From Oscillospiraceae bacterium (lineage in GTDB: Bacteria; Bacillota; Clostridia; Oscillospirales; CAG-272), in assembly GCA_015065385.1 (NCBI GenBank), contig SVQK01000056.1, positions 458,983 to 522,982 of the forward strand: DNA of 64,000 bases, in the 5' to 3' direction. Within the stretch, counting starts at the first letter, position 1. Every line of letters begins with the position of its first letter. Both the position numbers and the translations under genes were made by a program. Below are positions 50,622 to 59,374 of the stretch, one piece after another. The notes under the pieces are model-generated. The model ran no database searches. It was not told the DNA's origin and saw nothing but the letters and a program-made list of their open reading frames with translations.

Positions 50622-52031
50622 TCAGTCCGCTCCATTTTCTCCCAGAACCTCGGCCAGCACCGGTTTCAGATCTTCGGCAAGAACCTTGGAGAACGCCGTG
50701 CTGCCGCGCTTGGACAGGTGTCCCCAGTCGGAATAGTTCCGGTTGTCGTCGTTCAGATCCGAGGCCAGCTCGGCGTTGTAGTTGAGGAACGGGATTCCCC
50801 GGGACTGTGCGAGCTCTGCCAGCTCCTTGTTGTGGATCTCCCGGTCCGTGGACTGCCATCCGGTGTACTCGGGACACTCGACGAAAATCACCTTGATCCC
50901 GTCCTCCTCGAACTGATCGAGCAGCTTTTCGAATTTGCGCCATTCTCCGCGGTTGTGGACGCATCCGACGGTCGTGGTACCGCCGCCGAACGGAACGTCC
51001 CACGGGATGTAGCCTTTGTAATACTCGGAAGTGATGTTTCTGTCCTTGTCGTAGAGCGTCTTGTGCTGATAGGTGGGCAGAACGAGGTCGGCTTCCGTGA
51101 GCAGACGTCCTTCGATCTTCGGCGTCACGGGTGCGGGCGTCTCGATCTGCACCGAGCGTCCCTTGAGATAGTACCGGATCATCTCCGGGATGCGGTCGCG
51201 GGACGAGAAGATCGGGTTGTTCAACATCAGCACCGTCATGTGCTCGTCGATGGCGAGGATCCCGTGCTCGGCTACCGATTCCCGGAGCAGCTCCGCCACG
51301 GTCTTTTCTTTTGTCTCGACGGGAGCGGAGACAGTCTCCTCCGCCTCTTCTGCCGCTGTCTCGTTCTTCTCCGGTTCGGGGGCGGCTCCCGCGGACGCGC
51401 GCTTTTCCTCCTTCACGATCGCCCGCATGATGCCGATGGGCATGTCGGACGGGGTGTCGAAGGTGATCCGCCTCCAGAGCCAGCCCGTGTCGCACATGAA
51501 CCAGTCCACGCACCAGACGATGACCTTCGGCGTGGGGTAGTGGGCTTCGTTCTTGAAAATGTCATACCAGTCCACATAGAAGGAGGGAACCGACCCGTTC
51601 AGCCCGAAATTGAAGAAGGAATACTCCGGGTTGACCTCCTCGATGTAAGCCGGATTGACGCCGTGCGCGCAGTGGGACGTCCCGATAAAGATCACATCGG
51701 CGTTGTACACCTGCTCGTACATCTCGTAATACTGCCCGAAGTAGTGATAGCAGTGCCGGTCCTTGTACTGCTGATAGAAGGCCTCCATCTGCTCCGCCTT
51801 GAGCGTCAGCTCTTCCAGCTGTAAATGAAGCCGCTCCTGTTCGTCCTCGGTCTCGCGCGCCGCGATCCGGATCCGTTCCGCAGCTTCCGCGGCAGCCGTG
51901 ACCGCGCGGGTCTCATCGGCGATGAAGCCCTTCATCATGGCGTTCGCGCTTACCACGGCACAGGCGGCCAGCGCAATGACGATCAGTCCCGAGAAGAAGA
52001 GACCGATCAGGTTTTTCGTGTTCTGTTTCAT
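50622..52031 (-). CDS. SGNH-hydrolase/DltD-AlgJ-like membrane protein
   Basis: 469 residues from ATG 52031. One N-terminal membrane helix (LIGLFFSGLIVIALAACAV) anchors an extracellular domain, preceded by a short coiled coil. The SGNH block I appears as VIFIGTSHCAHGVNPAYI with the catalytic Ser in GTSH, and block V as the Asp-x-x-His-like DWGHLSKRG near the C-terminus. YSFFNFGLNGSVPSFYVDW is also typical. A Glu/Ala-rich insertion lies at about 225-260. Its partner MBOAT gene ends 16 bases upstream, the standard AlgI-AlgJ or DltB-DltD pairing: the MBOAT carries an acyl group across the membrane and the SGNH protein places it on a polymer. Confidence 0.85.
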   Translation of the reverse strand: MKQNTKNLIGLFFSGLIVIALAACAVVSANAMMKGFIADETRAVTAAAEAAERIRIAARETEDEQERLHLQLEELTLKAEQMEAFYQQYKDRHCYHYFGQYYEMYEQVYNADVIFIGTSHCAHGVNPAYIEEVNPEYSFFNFGLNGSVPSFYVDWYDIFKNEAHYPTPKVIVWCVDWFMCDTGWLWRRITFDTPSDMPIGIMRAIVKEEKRASAGAAPEPEKNETAAEEAEETVSAPVETKEKTVAELLRESVAEHGILAIDEHMTVLMLNNPIFSSRDRIPEMIRYYLKGRSVQIETPAPVTPKIEGRLLTEADLVLPTYQHKTLYDKDRNITSEYYKGYIPWDVPFGGGTTTVGCVHNRGEWRKFEKLLDQFEEDGIKVIFVECPEYTGWQSTDREIHNKELAELAQSRGIPFLNYNAELASDLNDDNRNYSDWGHLSKRGSTAFSKVLAEDLKPVLAEVLGENGAD

Positions 52032-52047
52032 GTCCGCTCTCCCCCTT

Positions 52048-53484
52048 TCAGAACTGGAAATAAATGAACGCCTTGTTGTCGTACGCGCCGAAGAGGACGA
52101 TCCCCGCCACCATGAGCGCGTAAACGAGCACGCGGACGAGATGCGGCATCCGGAAGAAGAACGCCGCGACCCGCTTGCCGTAGTTTTCGAGCACCTCCGC
52201 GATGAAGAGCAGCAGCACCGCGCCGATCGCCACATACACGCGGAGGATCGGGACGGACGAATAATCCGCCGACGTCTTTGCGAACAGCCGCCCGACGATC
52301 AAAAAGGAGTCGCTCACGGAATTGGCCCGGAAGAAGATCCACGAAAAGACCGTCAGGGCGAAGGTGACGAGAATCTGGATCGCCCCCCGCACCTTCGGCA
52401 GCTTCGAGAGCCGCGTGACGTCCGCGATCTTGTCCTTGAGCGGCTTGACGAAGCGGGAAATGCAGATGTAGACGCCGTTGAGGAATCCCCAGATCACATA
52501 GGTGTAGCCCGCGCCGTGCCAGATGCCGCTGATCGTGAAGGTGAGGAGCTGATTGAAGACCCACCGCGGCTTCGAGACCCGGTTGCCTCCGAGCGGGATG
52601 TAGACGTAATCGCGGAACCATGTGGAGAGGGAAATGTGCCACCGCCGCCAGAATTCCGGGACCGTGTGGCTGAAATACGGCGTGTCGAAGTTCTTCATCA
52701 GATCGATGTCCATGACCTTCGCGCACCCGATGGCGATATCGGAATACCCGGAGAAGTCGCAGTAGATCTGCACGGTGAAGCAGAGAACGCCGATCAGCGT
52801 GCCGAAGCCGCCGAAGTCCGCCGGATGGTCGAACATCGCGTCGGCGAAGAGCGCGAGGTTGTCCGCCACCACCACTTTTTTGAACATGCCCCACAGCATC
52901 CTGCGTCCGCCGAGGGAGACGTTCTCCGCCTTCAGATCGTGGTTTGCCTTGAGCTGGGAGAAGAGGTTGCGGCTCCGCTCGATGGGGCCGGCCACCAGCT
53001 GCGGGAAGAACATGAGAAAGAGCGCGAAGTCGATGAAGCTCTTTTCCGCCTTCTCCTTGCCCGTGTAGGTGTCGATGAGATAGCCCATGGACTGGAAGGT
53101 ATGGAAGGAGATCCCGATGGGGAGGGCGATCTCCGGCACGACGACGGTTTTCAGGGAGAGCATCTTCCCGAAGAAGTTGATTGTGTCGCCGATCACGCCG
53201 AGATACTTGAACCAGACGAGCAGCCCGATGTTGCAGCAGAGCGCGATAATGAAGAAGGTTTTCGCCAGCCTCCGCCGCTCCCGGTATTTCTCGATGAGCC
53301 GCGCGCCGGTGTAGTCCACGACCGTCGTGAACAGCAGGATCAGCATGTACTTCGGGATGAAGGACATGTAGAAGAAGCAGGACGCGGCCAAAAGGAAATA
53401 CCGCCGCAGCTTGTACGGCAGAAGGAAGTAGACCGCGATGACGACGGGGAAGAAGATCAGAAATTCAATGGAGTTGAACAGCAT
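52048..53484 (-). CDS. MBOAT-family O-acyltransferase (AlgI/DltB-like)
   Basis: 478 residues with about eleven membrane segments. Family signatures are IALPIGISFHTFQSMGYLID, FFPQLVAGPIERSRNLF, VPEFWRRWHISLSTWFRDYV, YIPLGGNRVS and, with the catalytic His, TISGIWHGAGYTYVIWG. It should take an acyl group from a cytoplasmic carrier and move it through the membrane for transfer to an exopolysaccharide or teichoic-type polymer. The next gene downstream is its SGNH partner. A phosphopantetheinyl transferase lies 12 bases upstream, which may point to an acyl-carrier protein as donor, as in the Dlt system. Confidence 0.93.
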   Translation of the reverse strand: MLFNSIEFLIFFPVVIAVYFLLPYKLRRYFLLAASCFFYMSFIPKYMLILLFTTVVDYTGARLIEKYRERRRLAKTFFIIALCCNIGLLVWFKYLGVIGDTINFFGKMLSLKTVVVPEIALPIGISFHTFQSMGYLIDTYTGKEKAEKSFIDFALFLMFFPQLVAGPIERSRNLFSQLKANHDLKAENVSLGGRRMLWGMFKKVVVADNLALFADAMFDHPADFGGFGTLIGVLCFTVQIYCDFSGYSDIAIGCAKVMDIDLMKNFDTPYFSHTVPEFWRRWHISLSTWFRDYVYIPLGGNRVSKPRWVFNQLLTFTISGIWHGAGYTYVIWGFLNGVYICISRFVKPLKDKIADVTRLSKLPKVRGAIQILVTFALTVFSWIFFRANSVSDSFLIVGRLFAKTSADYSSVPILRVYVAIGAVLLLFIAEVLENYGKRVAAFFFRMPHLVRVLVYALMVAGIVLFGAYDNKAFIYFQF

Positions 53485-53496
53485 AAATATGCCTCG

Positions 53497-54069
53497 TCAA
53501 TATGTCAGATTCTCGGACGGAATCGGCTGGAGCCGAATGCTGAACGGGGTGGAAAAGGCTGCGGAGGCAAAGAGTCCGGGGTGCCCGGGAAGGGTAAAGT
53601 CGGCGAGGAAGACAGATTCACCGAAGACCTCGACCGGATTCGGGCCTGTGACATCGAAGGAGGAAAACCGGCCGTCGATCCCGGCTCCGGAGAGCTTGAC
53701 CGCCGCCTCCTTCCGGCACCAGATCCGGGAGAACGCTTTGTCCGGATCCGGCGAGGAGAGAACGGCTTCCGCTTCGTTCGGGTGGAAGAATCTTCGGGCG
53801 ATCCGGTCCCTTCTCGGCGACGCGGTCAGAAGCTGGATATCCAGCCCGACTTCCCCCCCGCCGGAGAACGCCGCCGCCCAGATCCCGCCGGAATGGGATA
53901 CGGACGCACAGATCTCCGGATGGTGGAGGAACCGCGGCTTTTTCCCGGTTTCCCGGACGGTCTCATATTCTTCGGGGGCGGATCCCGCGTAGAGGGCGGC
54001 GGCTGTCCTCAGCAGCAGATCCGACGGCCGCCCCTCCTGAGGCAGATAGAATACGGTGATCTCCGTCAT
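53497..54069 (-). CDS. 4'-phosphopantetheinyl transferase, Sfp type
   Basis: 190 residues from ATG 54069, which overlaps the preceding stop by four bases; a longer open frame to 54261 is out of context. The signatures are EVGLDIQLLT (metal-binding Asp) and FSRIWCRKEAAVKLSGAGI (the WxxKEA motif). SVSHSGGIWAAAF is the usual preceding strand. It attaches the phosphopantetheine arm to a carrier protein. Because it sits directly before the MBOAT gene, its target may be a carrier that feeds acyl groups to that enzyme; no carrier gene is visible here. Confidence 0.88.
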   Translation of the reverse strand: MTEITVFYLPQEGRPSDLLLRTAAALYAGSAPEEYETVRETGKKPRFLHHPEICASVSHSGGIWAAAFSGGGEVGLDIQLLTASPRRDRIARRFFHPNEAEAVLSSPDPDKAFSRIWCRKEAAVKLSGAGIDGRFSSFDVTGPNPVEVFGESVFLADFTLPGHPGLFASAAFSTPFSIRLQPIPSENLTY

Positions 54070-54821
54070 GACGCGGCCTCCGGTGAAAGCGCCAGAAGGA
54101 GGATTTCGCAGGGGTTGAAGAAGCGCGGGATCCACGGCACGGAATTGGTCATCCCGCGGCTCACGGCGAGGACTTCGTTCCCGGACCGGTAGAGTCCGCT
54201 CGTGTACTTCGGAAACAGTCCCTGACCCGGAGCGTAGACGCCGCGCCCGAAGATCCGCCACTGTCCGCCGTGCGCGTGTCCCGCGACCGTCAGCTCGATC
54301 CCGTGTCCGGCGACGTTTTTGGCCCAGTATTCCGGGTGATGGCAGAGGAGGATGTGATATCCCCCCTCCCCGGCAAACCGCGCGGGAAAGTCCGGTTCGG
54401 GACCGGGCGCGTTCCGGTAGGCGGATTTCGGCCTGAGATATCCGGACGCGTATCCCCCGATCACAAGATCCCCCCGCCGGACGAATTCGTCAGAGAGCAC
54501 GGCGATTCCCAGCTTTTCGAGAACCGCCCGGTTTTCCGCGCTGAATCCCATTTCGTGGTTTCCCGGGGAGAAGAAGCACGGCGCGAGGCGGACGGCTCCT
54601 TCCATGAGCTTCAGCCCGTTCCGGTTGAAGCAGTCCCCGACGCCCGATCTCCCCGTGTCCGAAAAAATATCCCCCGGAAAGAGGATCAGATCCGGAGCCG
54701 CAAGTTCGAGCAGCTTCAGCGCATTCTCTATGGGCATGTGCCGGTTCGCGGAATGAAAGTCCGCGCAGACGGCAAGTTTCAGCCGTACGGGCGTGGGAAC
54801 GGAAATAGTTCGGAGTTTCAA
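54066..54821 (-). CDS. Metallophosphoesterase, membrane-facing YkuE/YaeI type
   Basis: 251 residues from TTG 54821. Upstream TTG 54863 cannot be the start because it lies in the -10 box. All five dimetal motifs are present: LAVCADFHSANRH, LILFPGDIFSD, FFSPGNHEMG, HILLCHHPEYW and TVAGHAHGGQWRI. Hydrophobic ends and the SRGMTNSVPWIPRFFNPCEI tail resemble enzymes that act on lipid or nucleotide phosphates near the membrane. It is the first gene of the operon that continues through the phosphopantetheinyl transferase, MBOAT, SGNH, lipoprotein and deformylase genes. Confidence 0.85.
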   Translation of the reverse strand: MKLRTISVPTPVRLKLAVCADFHSANRHMPIENALKLLELAAPDLILFPGDIFSDTGRSGVGDCFNRNGLKLMEGAVRLAPCFFSPGNHEMGFSAENRAVLEKLGIAVLSDEFVRRGDLVIGGYASGYLRPKSAYRNAPGPEPDFPARFAGEGGYHILLCHHPEYWAKNVAGHGIELTVAGHAHGGQWRIFGRGVYAPGQGLFPKYTSGLYRSGNEVLAVSRGMTNSVPWIPRFFNPCEILLLALSPEAAS

Positions 54822-54851
54822 TGGATCGGATACCTCGTCTCTGTTTTGTTC

Positions 54852-54880
54852 AGTATAACACAATTCCGCCCCCTATGCAA
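54852..54880 (-). promoter_or_regulatory. Sigma-A promoter of the six-gene acylation operon
   Basis: On the minus strand TTGCAT (54875-54880), 17 nt, TATACT (54852-54857). Confidence 0.8.
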
Positions 54881-54901
54881 GAAAGATTTTGGATTTTTTA
54901 C

Positions 54902-54930
54902 TTTACTTTGCTGAAACGGTGGTGTATAAT
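54902..54930 (+). promoter_or_regulatory. Sigma-A promoter of the yerC-recQ operon
   Basis: TTTACT (54902-54907), 17 nt, TATAAT (54925-54930), 43 bases before the yerC start and back-to-back with the acylation-operon promoter. Confidence 0.8.
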
Positions 54931-54972
54931 AGCGGTAATAGCTTTGAGAACCGACACAGGACGGAGGACACT

Positions 54973-55302
54973 ATGGCCAACCTCAGACGCGACCCGTCGC
55001 GCGACTATCTGTTTGAAGCGATCCTGACGCTGGAGAGCGTGGACGACTGCTACCGCTTTTTCGACGATCTCTGCACGGTGAAGGAGATCTCCGAAATGGC
55101 AAAGCGTCTCTGCGCTGCGAAGCTCTTGGACGGAAACGCCGTCTACACGGAGATCAACGAACGGACGGGACTCAGCACCGCCACCATCAGCCGCATCAAC
55201 CGCTCCCTGAAATACGGCAGCGACGGGTACCGCGACGTTCTGAAACGGCTCGAGGAGCGCGGAATCGACATGCCCGGCGATCCCGGAAAGGCGGAAGACT
55301 GA
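54973..55302 (+). CDS. yerC: YerC/YecD-family TrpR-like protein
   Basis: 109 residues from ATG 54973, behind GACGGAGGACACT. The pattern FFDDLCTVKEISEMAKRLCA followed by INERTGLSTATISRINRSLK is that of the YerC/YecD group, small helix-turn-helix proteins of the Trp-repressor fold found across Firmicutes. The recognition helix is STATISRINRSL. The regulated gene is unknown; in other Firmicutes it often stands beside pcrA or recQ-type helicase genes, and here recQ is two genes downstream. The stop overlaps the next start (TGATG). Confidence 0.9.
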   Translation: MANLRRDPSRDYLFEAILTLESVDDCYRFFDDLCTVKEISEMAKRLCAAKLLDGNAVYTEINERTGLSTATISRINRSLKYGSDGYRDVLKRLEERGIDMPGDPGKAED

Positions 55303-56051
55303 TGGGCTACGGCGCGCTTGCCCCCGTCTATGACCGGCTGAACCGGGACGTGGATTATTCCGCGTGGGCCGATTACATGGAGACCTGTTTCCGGCTCTAC
55401 ATGGAGAAAAAGCCGGAGCTGGTTCTGGATCTTGCCTGCGGGACGGGGGCCATGACCTTTGAACTGGCCCGGCGCGGCTACGACATGACCGCCGTGGATA
55501 TTTCCGAAGAAATGCTCGCGGAGGCGGAGGCCAAAGCTCGCGCGCTCGGCATCCGGGATATCCTGTTCCTGCAGGGGGACATGACGGACTTCGAGCTCTA
55601 CGGCACGGTTCAGGCCGTGGTCTGTACGCTGGACGGGGTGAATCACCTCACCTCCCGGGAAGAACTGGACGCCTGCCTCGCGCTGGTGTCGAACTACCTC
55701 GAGCCGGGCGGCGTCTTCCTCTTCGACCTCAACACCCCCGCGAAATTCCGGACGGTTTACGCCGACCGTGACTATATCCTCGAGGACGACGGGGCTGTTT
55801 GCTGCTGGCGGAACCGGCTGAACAAAAAAGGGGACGCCGTCGATTTCTTCCTGACGGTCTTTGAGGAACAGGAAAACGGCCTCTGGAAACGCACGGACGA
55901 CGTGACGCGGGAGAGGGCATGGGGGCTGCGGGCGATCCGGAACGCGCTGGAGAGGGCGGGACTTGACCTGTTGTCCGTCTCTTCCGACTATCAAATGACT
56001 CCGCCCGACGAGAGAACGGAACGATGGTACATCGCCGCGGGGAAGAAATGA
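55302..56051 (+). CDS. Class I SAM-dependent methyltransferase
   Basis: 249 residues, starting within the yerC stop codon. The Rossmann methyltransferase motifs are in order: LVLDLACGTGAMTFELARRG (SAM-binding motif I), MTAVDISEEMLAEA (acidic end of strand 2), FLQGDMTDFEL, and GGVFLFDLNTPAKF (post-motif III). The opening YGALAPVYDRLNRDVDY is common in this Firmicutes group. The substrate is unknown. It overlaps the recQ start by four bases, so translation of the three genes is coupled. Confidence 0.88.
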   Translation: MGYGALAPVYDRLNRDVDYSAWADYMETCFRLYMEKKPELVLDLACGTGAMTFELARRGYDMTAVDISEEMLAEAEAKARALGIRDILFLQGDMTDFELYGTVQAVVCTLDGVNHLTSREELDACLALVSNYLEPGGVFLFDLNTPAKFRTVYADRDYILEDDGAVCCWRNRLNKKGDAVDFFLTVFEEQENGLWKRTDDVTRERAWGLRAIRNALERAGLDLLSVSSDYQMTPPDERTERWYIAAGKK

Positions 56052-57886
56052 ATCCGAACAAAACCGACATTCTGAAATCCGTCTTCGGACACGACCGGTT
56101 CCGCCCGGGACAGGAGGAGATCGTGGACGCCCTGACCGGAGGACGGGACGCGCTGGCGGTCATGCCCACGGGCGGCGGAAAATCACTCTGCTATCAGATC
56201 CCCGCGCTTCTGCTCCCCGGGGTGACGCTGGTGATTTCCCCGCTTATCTCCCTGATGAAGGATCAGGTCATGGCGCTCGTGCAGAACGGAGTCCGCGCGG
56301 CTTATCTCAACAGCACGCTGACGGCTGGGCAGTATTCCCGCGCTCTCGCAAACGTGAGAAACGGCGTCTACAAGATCGTCTACGTCGCCCCGGAACGGTT
56401 GTGGACGGACGGATTTCTGTCCGCGGTCTCGGAGCTCGATATCTCCCTGATTGCCGTGGACGAAGCGCACTGCGTATCCGGCTGGGGACAGGATTTCCGC
56501 CCCGCCTATCTCGGGATCCGCGATTTTGTGGAGAACCTGCCGCACCGTCCCCCCGTCGGAGCTTTTACCGCCACGGCGACGGAGCGGGTCCGGGAAGATA
56601 TCGCCGAGCTGCTCGGCCTGCGGGATCCCTGCCGCGTCATCACGGGATTCGACCGTCCGAATCTCTATTTCGAGGTCATCCCCGTCGAAAAGAGCAAAAA
56701 GGACGACGCCCTGATCCGCCTGATCCGGGACCGCTATTTTGACAAGTGCGGCATCGTGTACTGCGGCACGCGGAACTCGGTGGAGGAGGTCACCGCCCTG
56801 CTCGTCTCCCGCGGCATCCCGGCGAGGGGATACCACGCGGGCATGAGCGACGAGGAGCGGCACGCGGCGCAGGAGGATTTCGTCTACGACCGGATCCGGG
56901 TCATGGTCGCCACCAACGCATTCGGCATGGGGATCGACAAGTCGAACGTCTCCTTCGTCCTTCACTACCATATGCCGAAGGACGTGGAGAGCTATTATCA
57001 GGAGGCGGGGAGAGCCGGACGGGACGGAGAAGCGGCGGACTGCGTGCTGCTGGCGTCGAAATCCGACCTTGTGCTCAACCGATATCTGATCGACAATTCG
57101 GAGCCCAATCCCGAGCTTTCCGAGGAGGAACAGGTCAGACTGCGGCGGCTCGAATACGACCGGCTCGATAAGATGGCCGGATACTGCGCGACGCCCGGAT
57201 GCCTCCGCTCCTATCTGCTCCGCTATTTCGGAGAGGAAGGGCCGGAGAGTTGCGGGAACTGCTCGAACTGTCAGGGAGATTTCCTCGTGAAGGACGTGAC
57301 GGAGGACGCGCAGAAGCTCCTCTCCTGCATGGCGCGGACAGGAAACCGCTTCGGCCTCTCCACTCTGTCCGCCGTGCTCCGGGCGTCCTCGAACGAGACC
57401 GTGGACAGATTCGGCCTCGACTCCCTCTCTACCTACGGGATCATGAAAGGGGCGACCGAGAAGTACATCCGGGAGCTGGCGTCGGTTCTGCAGGCGGACG
57501 GCTCCGTCGCCTACGAGGCGGACTCCGTCTACCGCATCCCCCATGCCACGGAAAAGGCGCGGGACATTCTGCTCGGAAAGCGGAAGGTCTTCATCAAAGC
57601 GGAACCGGAGAAGGCGGAAAAGAAAAAGAAGCCCGTCAGACGGACAGCCGAACCCGCCGACACCACCCTCCTCGGCCACCTCAAGGCGGAGCGGGCGAGA
57701 CTGGCGAAGGAGCTGCACGTTCCCGCCTACATCATTTTCCCGGACGCGACGCTCACCGACATGTGCCGCGTCATGCCGGAAGACATTGACGAATTTCTCG
57801 AAGTCACCGGCGTCGGAAAAACGAAGGCGGAAAAATACGGCGCGGTCTTTCTGGCCGTGATCGATAAACACAGAAAAGAACTCTGA
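56048..57886 (+). CDS. recQ: ATP-dependent DNA helicase RecQ
   Basis: 612 residues from ATG 56048, overlapping the methyltransferase stop; an upstream in-frame ATG at 56024 lies inside that gene. Helicase motifs are complete: FRPGQEEIVDALTGGRDALA, VMPTGGGKSLCYQIPALLLP (Walker A), VDEAHCVSGWGQDFRPAYL (DEAH), GAFTATATERVREDI and YYQEAGRAGRDGE. The RecQ zinc-binding region has CATPGC, CGNC and SNC cysteines, followed by a winged helix and a C-terminal HRDC domain (about 535-612, LEVTGVGKTKAEKYG). It unwinds DNA in recombination and fork repair. The full-length form with HRDC is of the E. coli type. Confidence 0.96.
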   Translation: MNPNKTDILKSVFGHDRFRPGQEEIVDALTGGRDALAVMPTGGGKSLCYQIPALLLPGVTLVISPLISLMKDQVMALVQNGVRAAYLNSTLTAGQYSRALANVRNGVYKIVYVAPERLWTDGFLSAVSELDISLIAVDEAHCVSGWGQDFRPAYLGIRDFVENLPHRPPVGAFTATATERVREDIAELLGLRDPCRVITGFDRPNLYFEVIPVEKSKKDDALIRLIRDRYFDKCGIVYCGTRNSVEEVTALLVSRGIPARGYHAGMSDEERHAAQEDFVYDRIRVMVATNAFGMGIDKSNVSFVLHYHMPKDVESYYQEAGRAGRDGEAADCVLLASKSDLVLNRYLIDNSEPNPELSEEEQVRLRRLEYDRLDKMAGYCATPGCLRSYLLRYFGEEGPESCGNCSNCQGDFLVKDVTEDAQKLLSCMARTGNRFGLSTLSAVLRASSNETVDRFGLDSLSTYGIMKGATEKYIRELASVLQADGSVAYEADSVYRIPHATEKARDILLGKRKVFIKAEPEKAEKKKKPVRRTAEPADTTLLGHLKAERARLAKELHVPAYIIFPDATLTDMCRVMPEDIDEFLEVTGVGKTKAEKYGAVFLAVIDKHRKEL

Positions 57887-57900
57887 TCCGGGAGGTCGGA

Positions 57901-59328
57901 ATGGAATATCTGACATACGAACAGTTCGGCGCGGCTGGGGACGGTCACACCGACGACATGCCCGCCATCGTCCGAACCCATGAGGAGGCAAACCGCCGGG
58001 GGATCCCGGTCCGCGGAAGGGAAGGGGCGGTCTACTATATCGCGCCCGCCGCAGTAGTTGCCGTGATCCGGACCGACACGGACTGGACCGGCGCGTCCTT
58101 TGTCATCGACGACCGGGATCTGGACGACTTCCGCCCGCCCGTGTTCGACGTGCCTCCGGAGGAAGAGGCCGTTCCGTTTCCCGTCGCCGCGCTCAAAGCC
58201 GGTCAGGATTTCGTCGAAAATCCCACGAGCCGGGAGCAGTTTGTCCGGGTTTACAACGACGAGCACCGCGATTACATCCGGCTCGGCGCGAATCAGGACA
58301 ACGGACACAGCCGCACGGACGCCTTTCTCGTCGGACCGGACGGACGCCTCCCGTCCCCCGTTTCCTTCGATTTCGATAAAATCACCCGCTCGTACGCCTC
58401 TCCGATTCCAGAAAAACGGCTGACGATCCGCGGCGGAGCCTTCACCACGATCGCCAACCGCTGGGAATCCCGGTACGACTACCACGGGCGCAATATCCGG
58501 ATCCGCCGCTCCAACACGGAGATCGCGGAGATATCCCACTACGTCGAGGGTGAGGAGGATCACGGCGCGCCGTACGCAGGCTTTTTGTCCATTTCCGACT
58601 GCGCCCGCGTGGAGGTGCGCGACTGCCTCTTCACGGGCCACAGGATCTACTGGACCATCGGCTCGGCGGGTGTTCCGGTTCCCATGGGTTCGTACGACAT
58701 CAACTGCGGGACGGCCGCTGCCCTGACCTTCCGCCATTGCCGCCAGACCACGGACATCATGGATCGGAATTACTGGGGACTGATCGGCACCAATTTCTGC
58801 CGGGATCTCTGCTTCGACGACGTGGTTTTCTCCCGCTTCGACGCGCACATGGGCGTCTCAAACTGCACGATCACAAATTCCCGCCTCGGCTGGCAGTGCC
58901 TGAACGCGATCGGCTTCGGGACCTTCCGGATCGAGAACACCGAAGCGTACGGACACGCCTTCGTCACCCTCCGACCGGATTACGGCTGCACCTTCCGGGG
59001 ACGCTTCGAGATCAAAAACTGCGTCTGGCATCCCGCGGGCGGCGGACGGACGGTGTTCAGCGCGCACAACGACGGGACGCACGATTTCGGCTATCCCTGT
59101 TATCTGCCCGAAGAGGTCATGATAGACGGCTTCACGGTGGCGGAGGACGGAGAATCCCCCGGTCCGCTCTGGATCTTCAACGACTGGACGGGAAAGCCGG
59201 AGGGAGAGGTGAAATACCCCATGGCCGAGCCGCTTCGCGTGGAGGTAAAGAACGTCCGCGGAATAGGGGAGATCGGCCTCTGTCAGAATCCCGGCCTCAT
59301 GAGGAACACCGTTTTTGTCCGCGGATGA
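57901..59328 (+). CDS. Right-handed beta-helix (pectate-lyase-like) protein
   Basis: 475 residues from ATG 57901, 14 bases after recQ and behind GGGAGGTCGG. It begins like pectate-lyase-superfamily proteins, YEQFGAAGDGHTDDMPAIVR, and continues with turns of a parallel beta-helix (RLTIRGGAFTTIANRW, LSISDCARVEVRDCLFTGHR, FRIENTEAYGHAFVTLRPDY). No signal peptide is visible, so it may be cytoplasmic, or released by another route. Such folds cut or bind polysaccharides, often uronic-acid or sulfated ones. With GH42 and an esterase downstream it looks like part of a glycan-degradation run. Confidence 0.82.
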   Translation: MEYLTYEQFGAAGDGHTDDMPAIVRTHEEANRRGIPVRGREGAVYYIAPAAVVAVIRTDTDWTGASFVIDDRDLDDFRPPVFDVPPEEEAVPFPVAALKAGQDFVENPTSREQFVRVYNDEHRDYIRLGANQDNGHSRTDAFLVGPDGRLPSPVSFDFDKITRSYASPIPEKRLTIRGGAFTTIANRWESRYDYHGRNIRIRRSNTEIAEISHYVEGEEDHGAPYAGFLSISDCARVEVRDCLFTGHRIYWTIGSAGVPVPMGSYDINCGTAAALTFRHCRQTTDIMDRNYWGLIGTNFCRDLCFDDVVFSRFDAHMGVSNCTITNSRLGWQCLNAIGFGTFRIENTEAYGHAFVTLRPDYGCTFRGRFEIKNCVWHPAGGGRTVFSAHNDGTHDFGYPCYLPEEVMIDGFTVAEDGESPGPLWIFNDWTGKPEGEVKYPMAEPLRVEVKNVRGIGEIGLCQNPGLMRNTVFVRG

Positions 59329-59374
59329 CCGAAGAAGCAAACAAAACGATTCCAAACAGAAAAGGAGAACAGTC

